Positions 11,865 through 23,668 of a DNA stretch of 64,000 bases are shown here, in pieces. This stretch comes from Steromphala cineraria (taxonomy: Eukaryota > Mollusca > Gastropoda > Trochida > Trochidae). A program made the translations under genes and the position numbers. The notes beneath the pieces are model-generated. The model was not told the DNA's origin. It ran no database searches and was given only the letters and a program-made list of their open reading frames with translations. Each line of letters begins with the position of its first letter. The first letter of the stretch is position 1. The stretch is taken from positions 55,281,727 to 55,345,726 of the forward strand of contig OU744732.1 of assembly GCA_916613615.1 (NCBI GenBank). Reading direction: 5' to 3'.

Positions 11865-11939
11865 GTAGAACCTACACCCTCAGAATCGGAGGCACTGATT
11901 GTACCAGCAGCTAACCAACTCAACTATCTTGCCTTGTAA
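11865..11939 (+). CDS. Probable alternative or final 3' coding exon
   Basis: The acceptor gttgtacttattttcag precedes a phase-0 open frame, VEPTPSESEALIVPAANQ then LNYLAL and TAA. Of the other two frames, one hits a stop at its first full codon and the other after 15 codons. The acidic Ser/Pro-rich start is typical of a flexible C-terminal tail. It lies 180 bp beyond the preceding candidate exon on the same strand. Phase would allow joining to it at AACAAA|gt, or use as a mutually exclusive last exon. An AATAAA lies 79 bp after the stop. Confidence 0.42.
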   Translation, partial: VEPTPSESEALIVPAANQLNYLAL

Positions 11940-12017
11940 ATGTCAGGTTATATTAAGATTGGTTAGAGTCAAGTAATTTCAAACCTCGACAAAAAGGCTG
12001 TAATCATACAAATTTTG

Positions 12018-12023
12018 AATAAA
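12018..12023 (+). terminator. Polyadenylation signal AATAAA
   Basis: Canonical AATAAA 79 bp after the TAA of the candidate last exon, followed by T/G-rich sequence (ttttgaaatcttttgag). Its position suits the end of the plus-strand gene, but such hexamers are frequent in AT-rich DNA. Confidence 0.35.
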
Positions 12024-13428
12024 TTTTGAAATCTTTTGAGTTCACCCCGTGATTTTGAGGGGTCATAACAGTTGACACTGATCGTATTTTGTAATAGGCT
12101 ATTTTGATTGAGTTTGTGGTTTTTCAGAATTTGTCACTTTGAAGGTTAATTGTGTTCTAACTAGTGACTTAAAAGGCTGACACTTAAGTTGAAATATTAA
12201 GTTGCCAGAGTAATTATAATAATTACCAGTTATTATTATATAAGTGTCAAATAATTCTGTTTGGCTACTTTACAGGCACAATTAATAACACACAATGATC
12301 AGGGAAGCCTTTTAACTAAAAATTCCAAATAATTGGTAACCCATGCTCCACAATTTTATATGAAACTGTTAAGAATTATGAAAATTTAAAACTGAAAATA
12401 TGAAATAAACCACCTATTTCATAGAAAATTGGATTTCACAAAAAAAGTTGTATACATTAAAGTTACTTAAATGTTTTTTTGATGAACTCTTACGGTTATT
12501 TAATTTGGTGCTGAAAACAATAAAAATTTCATGTTTTCCTTATAAATTCAAAGAAAAGAAAAAAAAGATAACACGGAAAACTTCAAACATAAAAGCATAA
12601 AAGTAGATAAAGAAGATTTTCTTAGTTGTTTACAAGAACCAAATCATTTACTTCCTCAAAAACTTAATCTCTTAAAGGTGGGCTTTTAACATAAGAAATA
12701 TCTACATACTTTACAATAATATTCCGAATGTAATTGCATTCAAAAAGTCAGTTAGTGGCAGGTATATATTGGTAATTTGCAAGTTAACTGTAAACAGCAA
12801 TTAAAGCTTTTAGTTTTTATTTCTTTAAGTTAATGACACGTTTGAAACGCTCACACAAATCTTTTCCTGTTTCAAACATATTTTCTCAAATCTTTTTTGT
12901 ATTTTCAACAAGTTTGTTAGTTTTCCACTTTTACAGCATGACTCATCTCTCAATGTCACTCCGACCTAGGTGATGTTTAAACAACATTCCATACCAAAAA
13001 CCTAGATAAAATCTGACTCTGGTTAAACATATGGCCTGGTAAGTTACCTATATTCTTACCAGGTTTTAAAGCCTTATTAGTTGAACTCAGGAATGGTCTC
13101 AATATAGATTTGGCTTTAGAACATATTAGTTTAACTCTAATCGTAGATTTGTAGCACTTAAAGACAAAGACATTAACTCCTACACTGCCAATGGCCAAAT
13201 GTGCTGCTCTACGATACTCATTTCATATCATCATAAACATAAAAACTACTAATTTCTTGAAATGATAATAACTGTGAAAAATCATGAAAAATAATTCCAA
13301 ATCATGAGATTTTAGAGCAAACAAAAAAGTGATGCTTCACTGAGATTTTTTTTTAAACTGTTTGAGAGACATTCTTGAAGTAGGTGATGAGATGTGTTCT
13401 GTATTTTACAATGGTGACTTTCGATATA
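12024..13428. other. No firm gene
   Basis: Contains a 73-codon minus frame at 12977-13198 of unclear status; otherwise AT-rich and featureless. Confidence 0.5.
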
Positions 13429-13602
13429 CAGTAGAACACGGATATAGCGAACACGGATATAGCGAACACTCGGATATAGCGAACAAATTTTCAAGTCCCG
13501 TCCCTATATAATATCATTAAAATTACACGCGTATAGCGTACACCGGATATAGCGAACTAAATTCTTTGGTCCCTTGGAGTTCGTTATATCCGAGTTCTAC
13601 TG
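13429..13602. mobile_element. TA-flanked MITE, pogo/mariner-like ends
   Basis: 174 bp between TA dinucleotides. The terminal repeats CAGTAGAACACGGATATAGC and CGTTATATCCGAGTTCTACTG are inverted. The unit CGGATATAGCGAAC is repeated inside the left arm. TA targets with CAGT ends suggest the Tc1/mariner/pogo group. Confidence 0.72.
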
Positions 13603-13789
13603 TAGTTCATATACTTGAAAATGGTCAAACAATCTATGCAACATGAGTGCCATTGTGTATGCAAAGAAGTTGATCATCAATAAAAGCCTCATTTTATATG
13701 ACATTTGAAACAATCTCAAAGTTTCAATGCCTGGATTTTTAAAACATAACATGATAAAGTTAAAACTAAATCATACAAAGAAGAAGAAG

Positions 13790-13933
13790 GCAATATTATG
13801 GATATACAACTTCTTTATACAAATTTGCGATCTTTCGACATAGATACTTATGTCGTTCTCAAGCAAGTGAGATCTATGTCGAAACATCAGAAACTTGAAT
13901 AAAGAAGTTGCATATTCATAATATTGCCTTCAT
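13790..13933. mobile_element. Foldback element B relative
   Basis: Outer arms GAAGGCAATATTATGGATAT and CATAATATTGCCTTC, then ACTTCTTTATACAAATT against TTGAATAAAGAAGTT. The inner arms differ from the 49.7-kb copy (CTTTCGACATAGATA against GATCTATGTCGAAA). Confidence 0.55.
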
Positions 13934-14609
13934 CTTCTTCATCATCACAATTTCTAGAATGCCCATCAAATAAGTAAATCATACAACTTTTACATTTTTG
14001 TAAAAAGTACACATTGACACTTAATATAATAAAGTTAAAAATAAGACTGTTTGCCAATATATTTTTACTTTATTAAAATCTTTCTACGATACATCTTATA
14101 TGTCATTATTTTGAAGCACAAGATTTTTGTAAAATGAACACACTTGGATGTTGGCACCGAGAGAGTTAACACCACATTCTCATTACTAACAAACTAAATG
14201 ACTCATATGCATTTCACACGTGTGATACAAATTGTTATGATGAGGTATAATGTTAATAGAAGTATGCAATTGGCAATTTTGGTAAGCAGTAGAGTACAGG
14301 TTTATCCTATTATTAGCATCTTACAGAGTGCAACATGTACAAAGTCATCAAAATACGGTCTGGATTTAGTTGTCACACAAACATGGTTGTATAGGGTTTC
14401 AAAATTGTCTTAAAAAGTGAAGGAAAATTCTTATCTTATGATTAAATCTTTTTTGAAAGTGTTTTCCTAAATCTTTGGAATCTCCCTGGTTTGGAAATTT
14501 TAAAAAATGCCTGAAATATTTTTATCTCATGACATTATCTATTTTGAAAGTGTCTCTCTAAATCTCTGAAATCTCCCAGTTTTGAAAATATAATTCATAT
14601 ATATATATA

Positions 14610-14696
14610 CAGTCGAACTTGTCTATAAAGGCCACCCAAGGGACCGACCAAAAGTGGCCTTTATATAGAGGTGGCCTTTCTATAGAGGTTCGGCTG
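14610..14696. mobile_element. 87-bp TA-flanked hairpin MITE
   Basis: The ends CAGTCGAACTTGTCTATA and TATAGAGGTTCGGCTG are inverted around AAAGGCCACC/GTGGCCTTT. TA lies on both sides. It begins with CAGT(C/A)GAAC like the element at 13429, so the two are probably related. Confidence 0.7.
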
Positions 14697-14975
14697 TACA
14701 GTCATACTCGAAGACAAATAACGAAAATTCTTATATCATATTTTATTCTTAAATGAGAGTATATTTCACATACATTATTAAAAATACAATGTAGTTTTTA
14801 AAATCAATAAAGATATAACAATCATTAAAAGTTTGTTAAATGATGATCTTAAAAATTATTTGTTAAATGGTCACTGATATTTTATTGTTTTGTGAATGTT
14901 ACAGTCATCTCATTCATAGTGTGATAGTCATGTGATTGCAAATGGCCGTTACTAACAAGTCTTATTACAAGATTA

Positions 14976-15191
14976 TTTTTTCTAACACAAAGGGAATTTT
15001 AGGTGATCACACAAAAATGGCTGCCAATGGACTTTATGTGATTCTTTATAATTAGTTCTCTGATTATGGATGATTAGTTTGTGTAATGAAATTTTGGACG
15101 CTCTCAAAATAATACATTGAGCATTAAGGTACAATTATCAGTGAAAGATTTAAAATATAAAATTGTCAAAAACGTGCTACTGCCCCTTTAA
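14976..15191 (-). mobile_element. MITE family A, truncated copy
   Basis: Only the half adjacent to the intact terminal repeat (AACGTGCTACTGCCCCTTTAA) remains, in reverse orientation. The other end stops in sequence corresponding to the middle of the element. Confidence 0.75.
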
Positions 15192-16756
15192 GTACAAGCC
15201 TTACTTTTCTAGGCCTTGTTAAATGCTCAGATATCTTCCTGCATTTCTGTTGTATTTACTGTATTTAATGTATGGGTCTTATCCTCGGATGTACTTTTTT
15301 CTTTGCATGATGTCTTAGAACATAGAACAGACTTTTAATGTTACAGAGTTTGACATTTAGCAAGTTTGTGATTGAAATTGGCTTTTGATGAGTTTTTTAT
15401 GTTCATTATTTGCAATTTCATGCTTCATTTACCAATGGCCTTTCCAATCAATACACATAGAAGTCTTATAGAATATAAAAGTAAACACTAAGTGGACGGA
15501 AAGTTTAATCTTTGGTAAAATGTCACTTACGTTGTTTTTGGTACAATACTCACTAAAATTGTACTCTTTGTGCTGTGCAAGTGTATATATATTTTATGTT
15601 CTTTTAAAATATAAATAGATAAAAGTATTTTGGACTATCAATTAAAGGAATAATAGAAATTTGTTTGACCTTCTTGAATTCAAATTGTGAATTTATAACT
15701 TCAATATCTCAACTCTTTAAAATTATCAGGTGACAACACAAAGTATTTCGTACATAAATATGTGATTTACATCACAAAACAAGAATAGTATGCGAGATAG
15801 TAGTTTGGGAAATAAGCCTGAAAGTTAGCCTACATGAAGTGTTATTCAATTAAATCTTTATTCAGTATTAAGGCCATATGCCCAAGGACAAAACTGACCA
15901 ACATTATTGTATGTAAAAAATGGTTTGATCTATCTTTAAAATAACCTTTACCTAAGATCTTCTTTTGGTTAGATAATTAGAATATCAACCTCAGGACAAC
16001 ATAATATTATTAAATTGTTATTTTGTTCATTTTAGTTGTAAAATTGAAGAAATAACTCCAAAAGTAACCAGGTTCTGGGCTGTCCTTAATTCATACACTG
16101 AAGACAGGCGATCTAAATATCGAAATAACAACTATCATAAAGGATTTCTTACATACAGGAACAAACCACCATAAATAATGTTAATACAACATAGACATTT
16201 GCTTATAGCCTTGTGCCATGGAGGTCAATAGATCAGACACCTAATCCAAAACACCTTATTAGAGAAGTTGATATACACTGATAACTACTTAGCTCTGTCA
16301 TTCAAAAAGAGCTTCTGTCACATATACAGTAGACAAATATTGCAATATGTTTATCAAGCTAACCATGCATAAGTTAAGACAGAAAATGTCTGAGAACTTG
16401 TCAGCATTGCTGAAAACATAGACATCAAAGGCAACCTTTTTCTATAAGATTTATAATGTTTTGTTAGAACGAAAACACTCCACATCTTGAATGACTTAAA
16501 AATAAATTTTTAGATTTTTGACCCTGAATGTTTTCGAAAACTTGCCAAGATTGTTTTAACTAGAACTTGGTAAAATTTCATCATGAGTTATATAAATATA
16601 GAGTGTTAGATATAACTAAGTGAACAAAATAAAATGAGTCTAAGTGCCATATTTTAAAGCTGAAAGGGTTAATATTTCCAATATTTTTGATCGAAATGCT
16701 TTGTATATATAGTTTTCTACAAAAGAGAAGAGGACTAAAATTATATGATAAATATA
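15192..16756. other. No gene seen
   Basis: Between MITE A and a foldback arm; no exon-like segment found. Confidence 0.6.
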
Positions 16757-16815
16757 ACAATGGCACAAGGAGCTGTGTCAAAACGTCGCTTAACATGAAT
16801 AAACAAGTTGTCATC
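16757..16815 (-). mobile_element. Foldback element B, single arm
   Basis: Matches the right arm of the 49.7-kb hairpin: CAATGGCACAAGGAGCTGTG then AACGTCGCTTAACATGAATA. Confidence 0.55.
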
Positions 16816-17184
16816 TATAAATTCCTCTTCCTCATATATGAATAGATTTAACGTTATTCAAAAACCTTACATTCGTACGTATAAATCTGGTAAATATCTA
16901 ATCATCTTTTATAACAATTAACAATATTTTTTTAAATTCAAAATAATTGTCAATCCCTAGAGACCATATATTATCATCATAGATCGATCAATGTTTATTG
17001 AATGATCTAAAAGTGTAGTTATTTTTGAAACATGAATGCGAGTTATTTCTAGAGGTTACCTTGACATCAGATTTGAATCTTGAGACTTACCTTTTTGTTG
17101 TAAATGTAAAACAATCCACAGGTAGGTATGTATAATGTTGCATGCATGTTCATGTGTATATACAAATTTGTGCCAAATGTACAC

Positions 17185-17549
17185 TTAAAGGGGCAGTAGC
17201 ACGTTTTTTGATAATTTTATATTTTAAAATTTTCACTGATAATTGTAAGTTAATGTTAAATGTATTATTTTGACAGTGTAAAAAATCTCATCACACAAGT
17301 CAATCACCCATAGTCAGAGGACAAAGTATGAAGATTTACACAAAATCCATTGGCGGCCATTTTTGTGTGAACACCTTTAATTCATTTTGTGTAAGAAAAA
17401 GGAATCGCATGGCTAAACTTTACATTTTATATTTAAATTATTACTGCTCCATTTAGTTTAAATACATTGTCTTTCATTTGGAACCATTAATTTTCATTTT
17501 CATGACATCACCTTATATTCCCCCTAAAAACGTGCTACTGCCCCTTTGA
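17185..17549 (+). mobile_element. MITE family A, near-complete copy
   Basis: A non-autonomous DNA transposon of 365 bp bounded by TTAA and TTGA, with terminal inverted repeat AAAGGGGCAGTAGCACG then a T run. TTAA flanks suggest a piggyBac- or Kolobok-type target. The interior has no coding capacity and contains TTGGCGGCCATTTTTGTG, a YY1-like core on the minus strand. It lies in the probable intron just downstream of the EGF exon. Confidence 0.85.
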
Positions 17550-17645
17550 GAAAGACAGTTTGAGGACCTCCATGATTCAAAATCAACAAAAAATCATGAG
17601 AACATGGTATATATTATTTCTCTTTTAGCGAGGATCCATAGTGTT

Positions 17646-17915
17646 TATCTAAAACCAAAAAATAATTCAATGACCTTGACCTTACATGATATCAAAACAA
17701 ATGGTCAAGATCTTTATGAGCAGCTTCATAAGATATTGGTGATAAAAAACATAACTAAAATTATGTGAATGACCTTGACACTAGATCATAACCTTGACCT
17801 TACATGATATAAAAAAAACACATCAAGCAGCTTCATTATAGACAATGTTAGTTATACATAAGAAACAGAAAATAACATGTGAAATGACCTTGACAAAGAT
17901 CATGACCTTGACCCT
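17646..17915 (+). repeat. Degenerate repeat rich in TGACCTTGACC
   Basis: About 110-bp units with AATGACCTTGACC, TACATGATAT and CAGCTTCAT, starting near 17669, 17771 and 17884. It lies immediately 3' of the EGF exon on the transcribed strand. Confidence 0.6.
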
Positions 17916-17936
17916 GATAAGAAAGCATGTACTCAC

Positions 17937-18041
17937 CATACTGGCAGCGTGGTCCCTGGAACCCGGCCGGACAAGCACACGATTGGCTGTATCCTCCGTT
18001 ACACTGTCCACCATTGAAGCAAACTGCATTGTTACAACTCC
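17937..18041 (-). CDS. EGF-like domain exon (partial gene)
   Basis: A 105-bp exon, 35 codons, with acceptor gtttttcag and donor G|gtgagt, both in phase 1, the classic arrangement of shuffled EGF modules. The translation has six cysteines in EGF order: SCNNAVCFNGGQC, then NGGYSQSCACPAGFQG, then PRCQYG. The C-x-C and GF..G..C features of cysteines 4-6 are all present. There is no Asp/Asn-x-Asp/Glu calcium motif at the start, so it is a non-calcium-binding type. Such modules occur in secreted and cell-surface proteins and are stabilised by three disulfides. I cannot place the parent protein, because no second module is recognisable within 15 kb on either side, which implies long introns. A CCTTGACC-rich repeat lies immediately downstream (17646-17915). 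Confidence 0.9.
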
Positions 18042-20825
18042 CTGAAAAACAAACCTTCCTGTTAGAATCACTTAATTAAGAAGAGACGAAAATAATGCTC
18101 CATAATGACACTTTATAAACCTCTACTGATGTCACTGAATTGTTCAACTTTGATCTTCCTATACTAGGTAAACCTTTTCTATAAATGCCAGAGTGTCTCA
18201 AAGAATTCCTGGGTACTTGTGTAAGAATATTTTTTTATTAATGAAACCCAAAATGTTTCAAATTTAATTATTAAAGATTTCCTTGTACCTTCTTAAGCTA
18301 GTACTTGTAAATGTTTGGATATTCTAGCAATAAATATATTTGCAAGTGTTAGCAAAAATTTTGTTTTGTAATTGCAATACAAAGATGGAGGCTTAAAGCT
18401 GACATAAATCTTTCTGTAGATGATACAGTATCACATCTAGATGATTTGAAAAAGCATGAGTTTTGTTCTTATTTATTCAATCTGATGTCTTAGATCCCTT
18501 TACTATTCATGCAATACATTTAACAATAGCTATTCTATCTATGTGCAGTACAAAATGACTTTTCCAGTGCAAGTGTTCATTACCGTCCTGCTAACATATT
18601 GTCAGAAGTGCGGAGATAAGCTCAGTTAATCCTGACAGCGTAATTACCCAGTAGGGTCAATATATTATATAGGTGTATATCATCCGGATTTGTAAGTAAG
18701 CTAAGCTGTAGTTCCCCTATCATCAGGATATAACACAGACAGTTAAGTATAGAGTAGAAACAACATATGACATAAAGAATGATGGGGAAATTACATAGCC
18801 CTGGCACATTCCTCTGCTTTAGATTGGGTGAAAAATGGGAACATTGAAATTATATCAGATTATTGTTTTTGCAAACTTTTTGTAAACTATTATCAACTCA
18901 ATATAAGCATGTTCCTAAGATTTAATCAATTCCCAAGTTAAGGTCATTGATTGTATACAAAATTCAAAATAAAAGAGAAATTATTCAATTATCATTCTTT
19001 TAGGTTTTTCTAAAAATATTTTGCAATCATTTCCTAATTGTTAATTTGATGTACAAAAGTCCATTATGTTTTTTTATAAGGGGCTGATATGAATTGTTTA
19101 ACTGAAAATTTCAATCTAAAAAATGATTTCAGTATCAAATATGAAGATTTTAATCATCTTTCATAACGAAATCAGAAAGGGAACTTTACAGAAATCACGA
19201 CCCATTAGCAACATGGCAAATATGGATTTGTCTAATTGCAAAAGAAAAACTGTATAAGAATATTCCGACAGAGAGAGGGTTAAGAAATGAAGTATTTTCT
19301 GAATATAACAGAACAGTACACATCTACTTGACCTACTTGTCAAGGATAATTTGAAATAGACAATATGTTGTCAATTGTCTGATAAACATATTGTGCAAGT
19401 ATGTCAAAACTCCATAAATATTTAATCTTTGTTGAGTTCACAAAAAGCAATAGTTGTTTAAAAAATCAATGAGTGAGTTGGGGTTTAACATATTGTCATT
19501 GTTATAATATACTATTTTTGTTATCAAAATCTTTATCACTTAAAGAAAATACCTTCTTAAGCTGTCACTATGTACTGTTTATTATGCTAACATAAAAAAA
19601 GATTTGCCCTAATATATAATTAATAATGTGATATGTGTTATAAATTTTAATTTTTGAAAATTTAGTTGGTGTTTACTTATTTTGCAGATTATATTTAATA
19701 CATCTGTAGCGAGGTACACTAAACCCAATTAAGCATTTAACCAATCAAGGCCAAAATCAATCTTGTTTTTTAAATAAGTCTTTCTATACAAATTCCTTTA
19801 AAACATGTCCCAAGACAACATATTAAATCAGTCAAAACCATGAAATCCATTTGAATATTGAAGATTAAAATTTTATGGCACAAATCTTAAAAATAAAGTT
19901 GACATGACATGTTCCTAAGATAATTTTTAATGTTTGCAGTTAAGATTGAAGAGAGGCAATAAAATAATTAGAAAATTACAAGTTAGATGCTCATTCCTGT
20001 AATCGTAGGGGATCTGTGTAGGTATATCTTCTACATGCCACAAATATAAACATCAAAGAAAACCAAAGTTTTCCTTCTTTTTAAGGATTTTGCTAATTCT
20101 GATTTCAAGGATGTGGTGACTCGTTTTTTTGTACTCTAAGATTGCACTTTACGAAATAATTAGTTACTCAACTTCAACAAAACAAAGGTAAAAAAATTCT
20201 AAAGTTGTGTTTCATTACTCTTTTATTCATTTAAAAGTTCATTTTTGAAACATTTTGGAATAAAAATATTGCTTTATTGAAAATTTAAATATGTGTATTG
20301 GACCTTTTCAACTTAAACATTTGATTCCATAGGATTCTTACTTTCTGAAATACATTAGAAATACATAAATATTTAACAACTTTCAATGATGTCAAAACAG
20401 GATAAAAAAAGTTATGTCTATGAGTTTTGATTTATTTTTTACTTTTTTGGCAAAACATTACAGAAACTATGACTCACCTACCAATAAATCTTATCTGCAA
20501 CCATTTCACAGTCACTACTTTCGAATACACGGGACCAATTTGTTCCGCATAGAACCCCCAAAGATTGTATCAAATTAATAATGCATTCATTTGCTTTAAA
20601 GCATCACAAGTTGAACCCACATTCACAGTGTGCTTTGTGTAAGGTATAAATGATCCCAACAGGTGAAAATTTTTAGGTGATGAACTTTTATCTTTCTGTC
20701 CTTGCAGTACATATATTTGATTCGAACCACGAATCTCATGATCTGTATGTAAAAGTGGTAACCATTGGCTATCCCTTGAAATTCATGGTACCATTCTTGT
20801 TATATGTACTTGTAAATGATAATAA
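18042..20825 (-). other. Probable intron upstream of the EGF exon
   Basis: No further cysteine-rich module or convincing exon. A weak donor context at 20475 was examined and not accepted. Confidence 0.5.
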
Positions 20826-21890
20826 GAAGTTTCAGCTTTCTAGGCCTTATGCTTTTGGAGAAGAAAATGAAAATAGGTTTTAAGGGTGTAGCCCCTGTGA
20901 CCTTTATTAGGAACTACAAGGCCACCAAATTGTAATCCTCACTAGTCAAGGAGTCTGTACACAAAGTTTCAGCCTTCTAGACCTTATGCTTCTGGAGAAG
21001 AAGATGAAAAAACATTTTAAGGACGCGGCCCCTGTGGCTCTTGTTAGTGACCACCAAAGCTATAAATCATAACTCTCACCAGTCTAGGAGTCTGTACACA
21101 AAGTTACAGCTTTCTAGACCTTATGCTTCTGTAGAAGAAGATGAATATAGGTCTTAAGTGTGTGACCCCTGTTGCTCTTGTTAGTGACCACCAAAGCTAT
21201 GAATCATAACCCTCACTAGTCTAGGAGTCTGAAATAGTTTTTAAGGTTGTAGCCCCTATGACCCTTATTAGGGACTACAAGGCCACCAAAGCTATATATA
21301 AATTGTAATCCTCACTAGTCAAGGAGTCTGTACACAAAGTTTCAGCTTTCTAGGCCTTATGCTTCTAAGAAGAGAGAAATAAATAGGTTTTAAGGGCATA
21401 TCCCCTGTTGCCTATATCAGGGGTCACAGGACCACAAAACTATAGATCATAATCTTCACTAGTCAGAGAATCTGCACACAAAGTTTCAGCTTTCTATGCC
21501 TTATGCTTCTGGAGAAGAAGATGAAGATATTGTTTTAAGGGTGTGACCCCTGTGGCCCTTATGGGGGGCCACAAGACCACCAAAGTTATAAATCATAATC
21601 CTAACTAGTCAAGGAGTCTGTACACAAAGTTTCAGCTTTCTAGGTCTTATGCTTCTGGAGAAGAAGATGAATATAGGTTTTAAGTGTGTGACCCCTGTGG
21701 CTCTTGTTAGTGACCACCAAAGCTATGAATCATAACCCTCACTAGTCTAGGAGTCTGTACACAAAGTTTCAGCTTTCTAGGTCTCATGCTTCTGGAAAAG
21801 AAGATGAAAATAGGTTTTACGGGTGTGACCCCTGTGGCTCTTATTGGGGGCCACAGGACCACCAAAGCTATAAATCATAATCCTAACTAG

Positions 21891-23142
21891 ATTAGCGTTT
21901 GCGGGATACCGCAAAAGCAGAGCAGCCCCTGAACTTGGGGTTTCGCCTTACCCTGTTCCGCCTTTTACAGGCCTCACCAAATTGGGAATTTTCTCGTGAC
22001 CTTGACCTTTGACACTCAAGGTCACACAATCAATCAACACATTTCATTGAGTATAACATTATTGTAATGAAATAAAGTGTTAAAAATTAAATTAATCCAT
22101 TTTCTCCATATATGTTGACCTTGCTGTGACCTTGACCTTCGACAGTTCGTACCCAAAACTTTTTGAAAATGTTGTACAAGTTATTGTGTTTATTGTGTTT
22201 ACAAGGTATTGCAATAACTCATATCTCATGACCTTGACCTTTGACCTTCAAGGTCACACAATAATTGAACACTTTTTATTGAGTATAGCAATCATGTATT
22301 GATTAAAAGTGATCATAGTTAAAATTAAGCATTTTCGCTAAACCATGCTTAAGTCATGACCTTGCTGTGACCTTGACCTTTGACGGATTGTAGCCGAAAC
22401 CTTTTCAAAATTTTTTACTTTTCCAAGGATGATTTATACCAAGTTAGAGCTTCATAGCACAAAAACTTTTCAAGTTATCGCGTTTACAAGGAATTTTGCG
22501 GTGATTTTATAACTCGTGACCTTGACCTTTGAACTTGAAAGTGAACATGTCATAATGATTCCCTGGAAGTATTAACATTTAGACATGTTCATGAGTTCTG
22601 AAAAGCTAAATGGGATAAAGTTATACCCAAATTTAGTGCATTTTGTAATAACTCATATCTCATGACCTTGACCTTTGACCTTCAAGGTCACACAATCATT
22701 GAACACTTTTTATTGAGTATAACAATCATGTATTGATTAAAAGTGTTCATAGTTAAAATTAAGCATTTTCGCTAAAACATGCTTACGTCATGACCTTGCT
22801 GTGACCTTGACCTTTGACGGATTGTAGCCAAAACCTTTTCAAAATTTTTTACTTTTCCAAGGATGATATATACCAAGTAAGAGCTTCATAGCACAAAAAC
22901 TTTTCAAGTTATCGCGTTTACAAGGAATTCTTAGAGTGAATACATATCTCGTGACCTTGACCTTTGACCTTGAAAGTGAACGTGTCAAAATCGTTCCCCC
23001 GAGGTATGAGTAATAAGGTATGAATAAGAGTTCTGGAAAGCTTAGTGAAAAAAAGTTATAGCTAGTAGTACGAGTGCGGCGGCGGCGGCGGCGATGGAAA
23101 CTTCTCAAAAACTGATAGCAGCCCCGTCCTTAGATGGGGCTG
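21891..23142. mobile_element. 1.25-kb insertion with 8-bp target duplication, hormone-response-like repeats
   Basis: The tandem array is broken between two copies of CTAACTAG (21883-21890 and 23143-23150), so the interior is an insertion with an 8-bp duplication. No terminal inverted repeats are evident, but each end holds a hairpin (GTTTGCGGGATACCGCAAA on the left; GCAGCCCC...GGGGCTGC on the right). The interior contains a 434-bp tandem duplication (from 22214 and 22648), at least seven TGACCTTGACCTT(T/C)GA motifs and a (GCG)n run at 23076-23091. An 8-bp duplication fits hAT-like or Zisupton-like elements, but the ends do not confirm either. Confidence 0.72.
22214..23040 (+). repeat. 434-bp tandem duplication inside the insertion
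   Basis: The sequence from ATAACTCATATCTCATGACC at 22214 recurs from 22648 with few differences, ending near 23040. Both copies carry TTGACCTTTGACCTTCAAGG and GCTGTGACCTTGACCTTTGA. Confidence 0.85.
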
Positions 23143-23470
23143 CTAACTAGTCAAGGAGTCTGTACACAAAGTTTCAGCTTTCTAGGTCTTATGCTTCTGG
23201 AGAAGAAGATGAAAATAGGTTTTAAGGGTGTGGCCTCTATGACCTTTATTAGGCGACTACAGGACCACCAAAGCTATATATAAATTGTAATCCTAACTAG
23301 GCAAGGAGTCTGTACACACAGTTTCAGCTTTCTAAGTCTAATGCTTCTGGAGAAGAAGTCCAAAATGGACAAGGTTAACAGACGGATGGACACCATGTCA
23401 TGCCATTGGCCCATGTAGGCCTGATCAGCTAAAAATGTAAAAGCTGAAATTTTTCACCTAAGTAACTTTA

Positions 23471-23668
23471 ATTCACGAAAATTAATTACTGTCCCACTTT
23501 TCCTTTGAGATATGGTAAAAGGCTGTCATGTTTCAAGGTATGCTGAATGTATTATCTAGATTAAAAACTTTAAAAAGTCATTTTTTATCAAAACAGGACA
23601 TTAAGTTTTGTCATGCACATTTACTTTGAAAACATCCTCCATGTCACATCTAATGCATTCACAACAAA
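23471..23668 (+). repeat. Dispersed repeat C, second copy
   Basis: Same family as 30295-30490, located just after the 20.8-23.4 kb tandem array; here it lacks the flanking direct repeats. Confidence 0.75.

Larger units (their letters stand above)
20826..23350 (+). repeat. Tandem array, 137-150 bp unit, interrupted
   Basis: The anchor GTTTCAGCTTTCTAGG recurs at 20828, 20966, 21103, 21339, 21483, 21629, 21766, then after the insertion at 23171 and 23321. Units also share GCTTCTGGAGAAGAAGATGA. The 70-codon frame across the first unit is repeat, not a gene. Confidence 0.88.

Noticed and set aside
12977..13198. 73-codon minus-strand frame
   Set aside because: Length expected by chance, no recognisable motif and no acceptor or poly(A) context.
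13820..13925. Hammerhead ribozyme suggested by CTGATG and GTCGAAA boxes in the foldback element
   Set aside because: The conserved CUGAUGA-helix-GAAA core is not present in the required order in any copy.
20474..20545. Minus-strand stretch reading GPVYSKVVTVKWLQIRFIG before a gtgagt donor
   Set aside because: Looks like a discoidin-type ending, but no usable acceptor lies between the upstream stop and the open frame.
22839..23108. 89-codon minus-strand frame starting with poly-Arg
   Set aside because: Arises from the (GCG)n run and repeats of the 1.25-kb insertion.
21891..23142. Helitron, because of a 3' hairpin followed by CTAG and T
   Set aside because: An 8-bp direct repeat of the host array flanks the insertion and the left end lacks TC; Helitrons make no target duplication.
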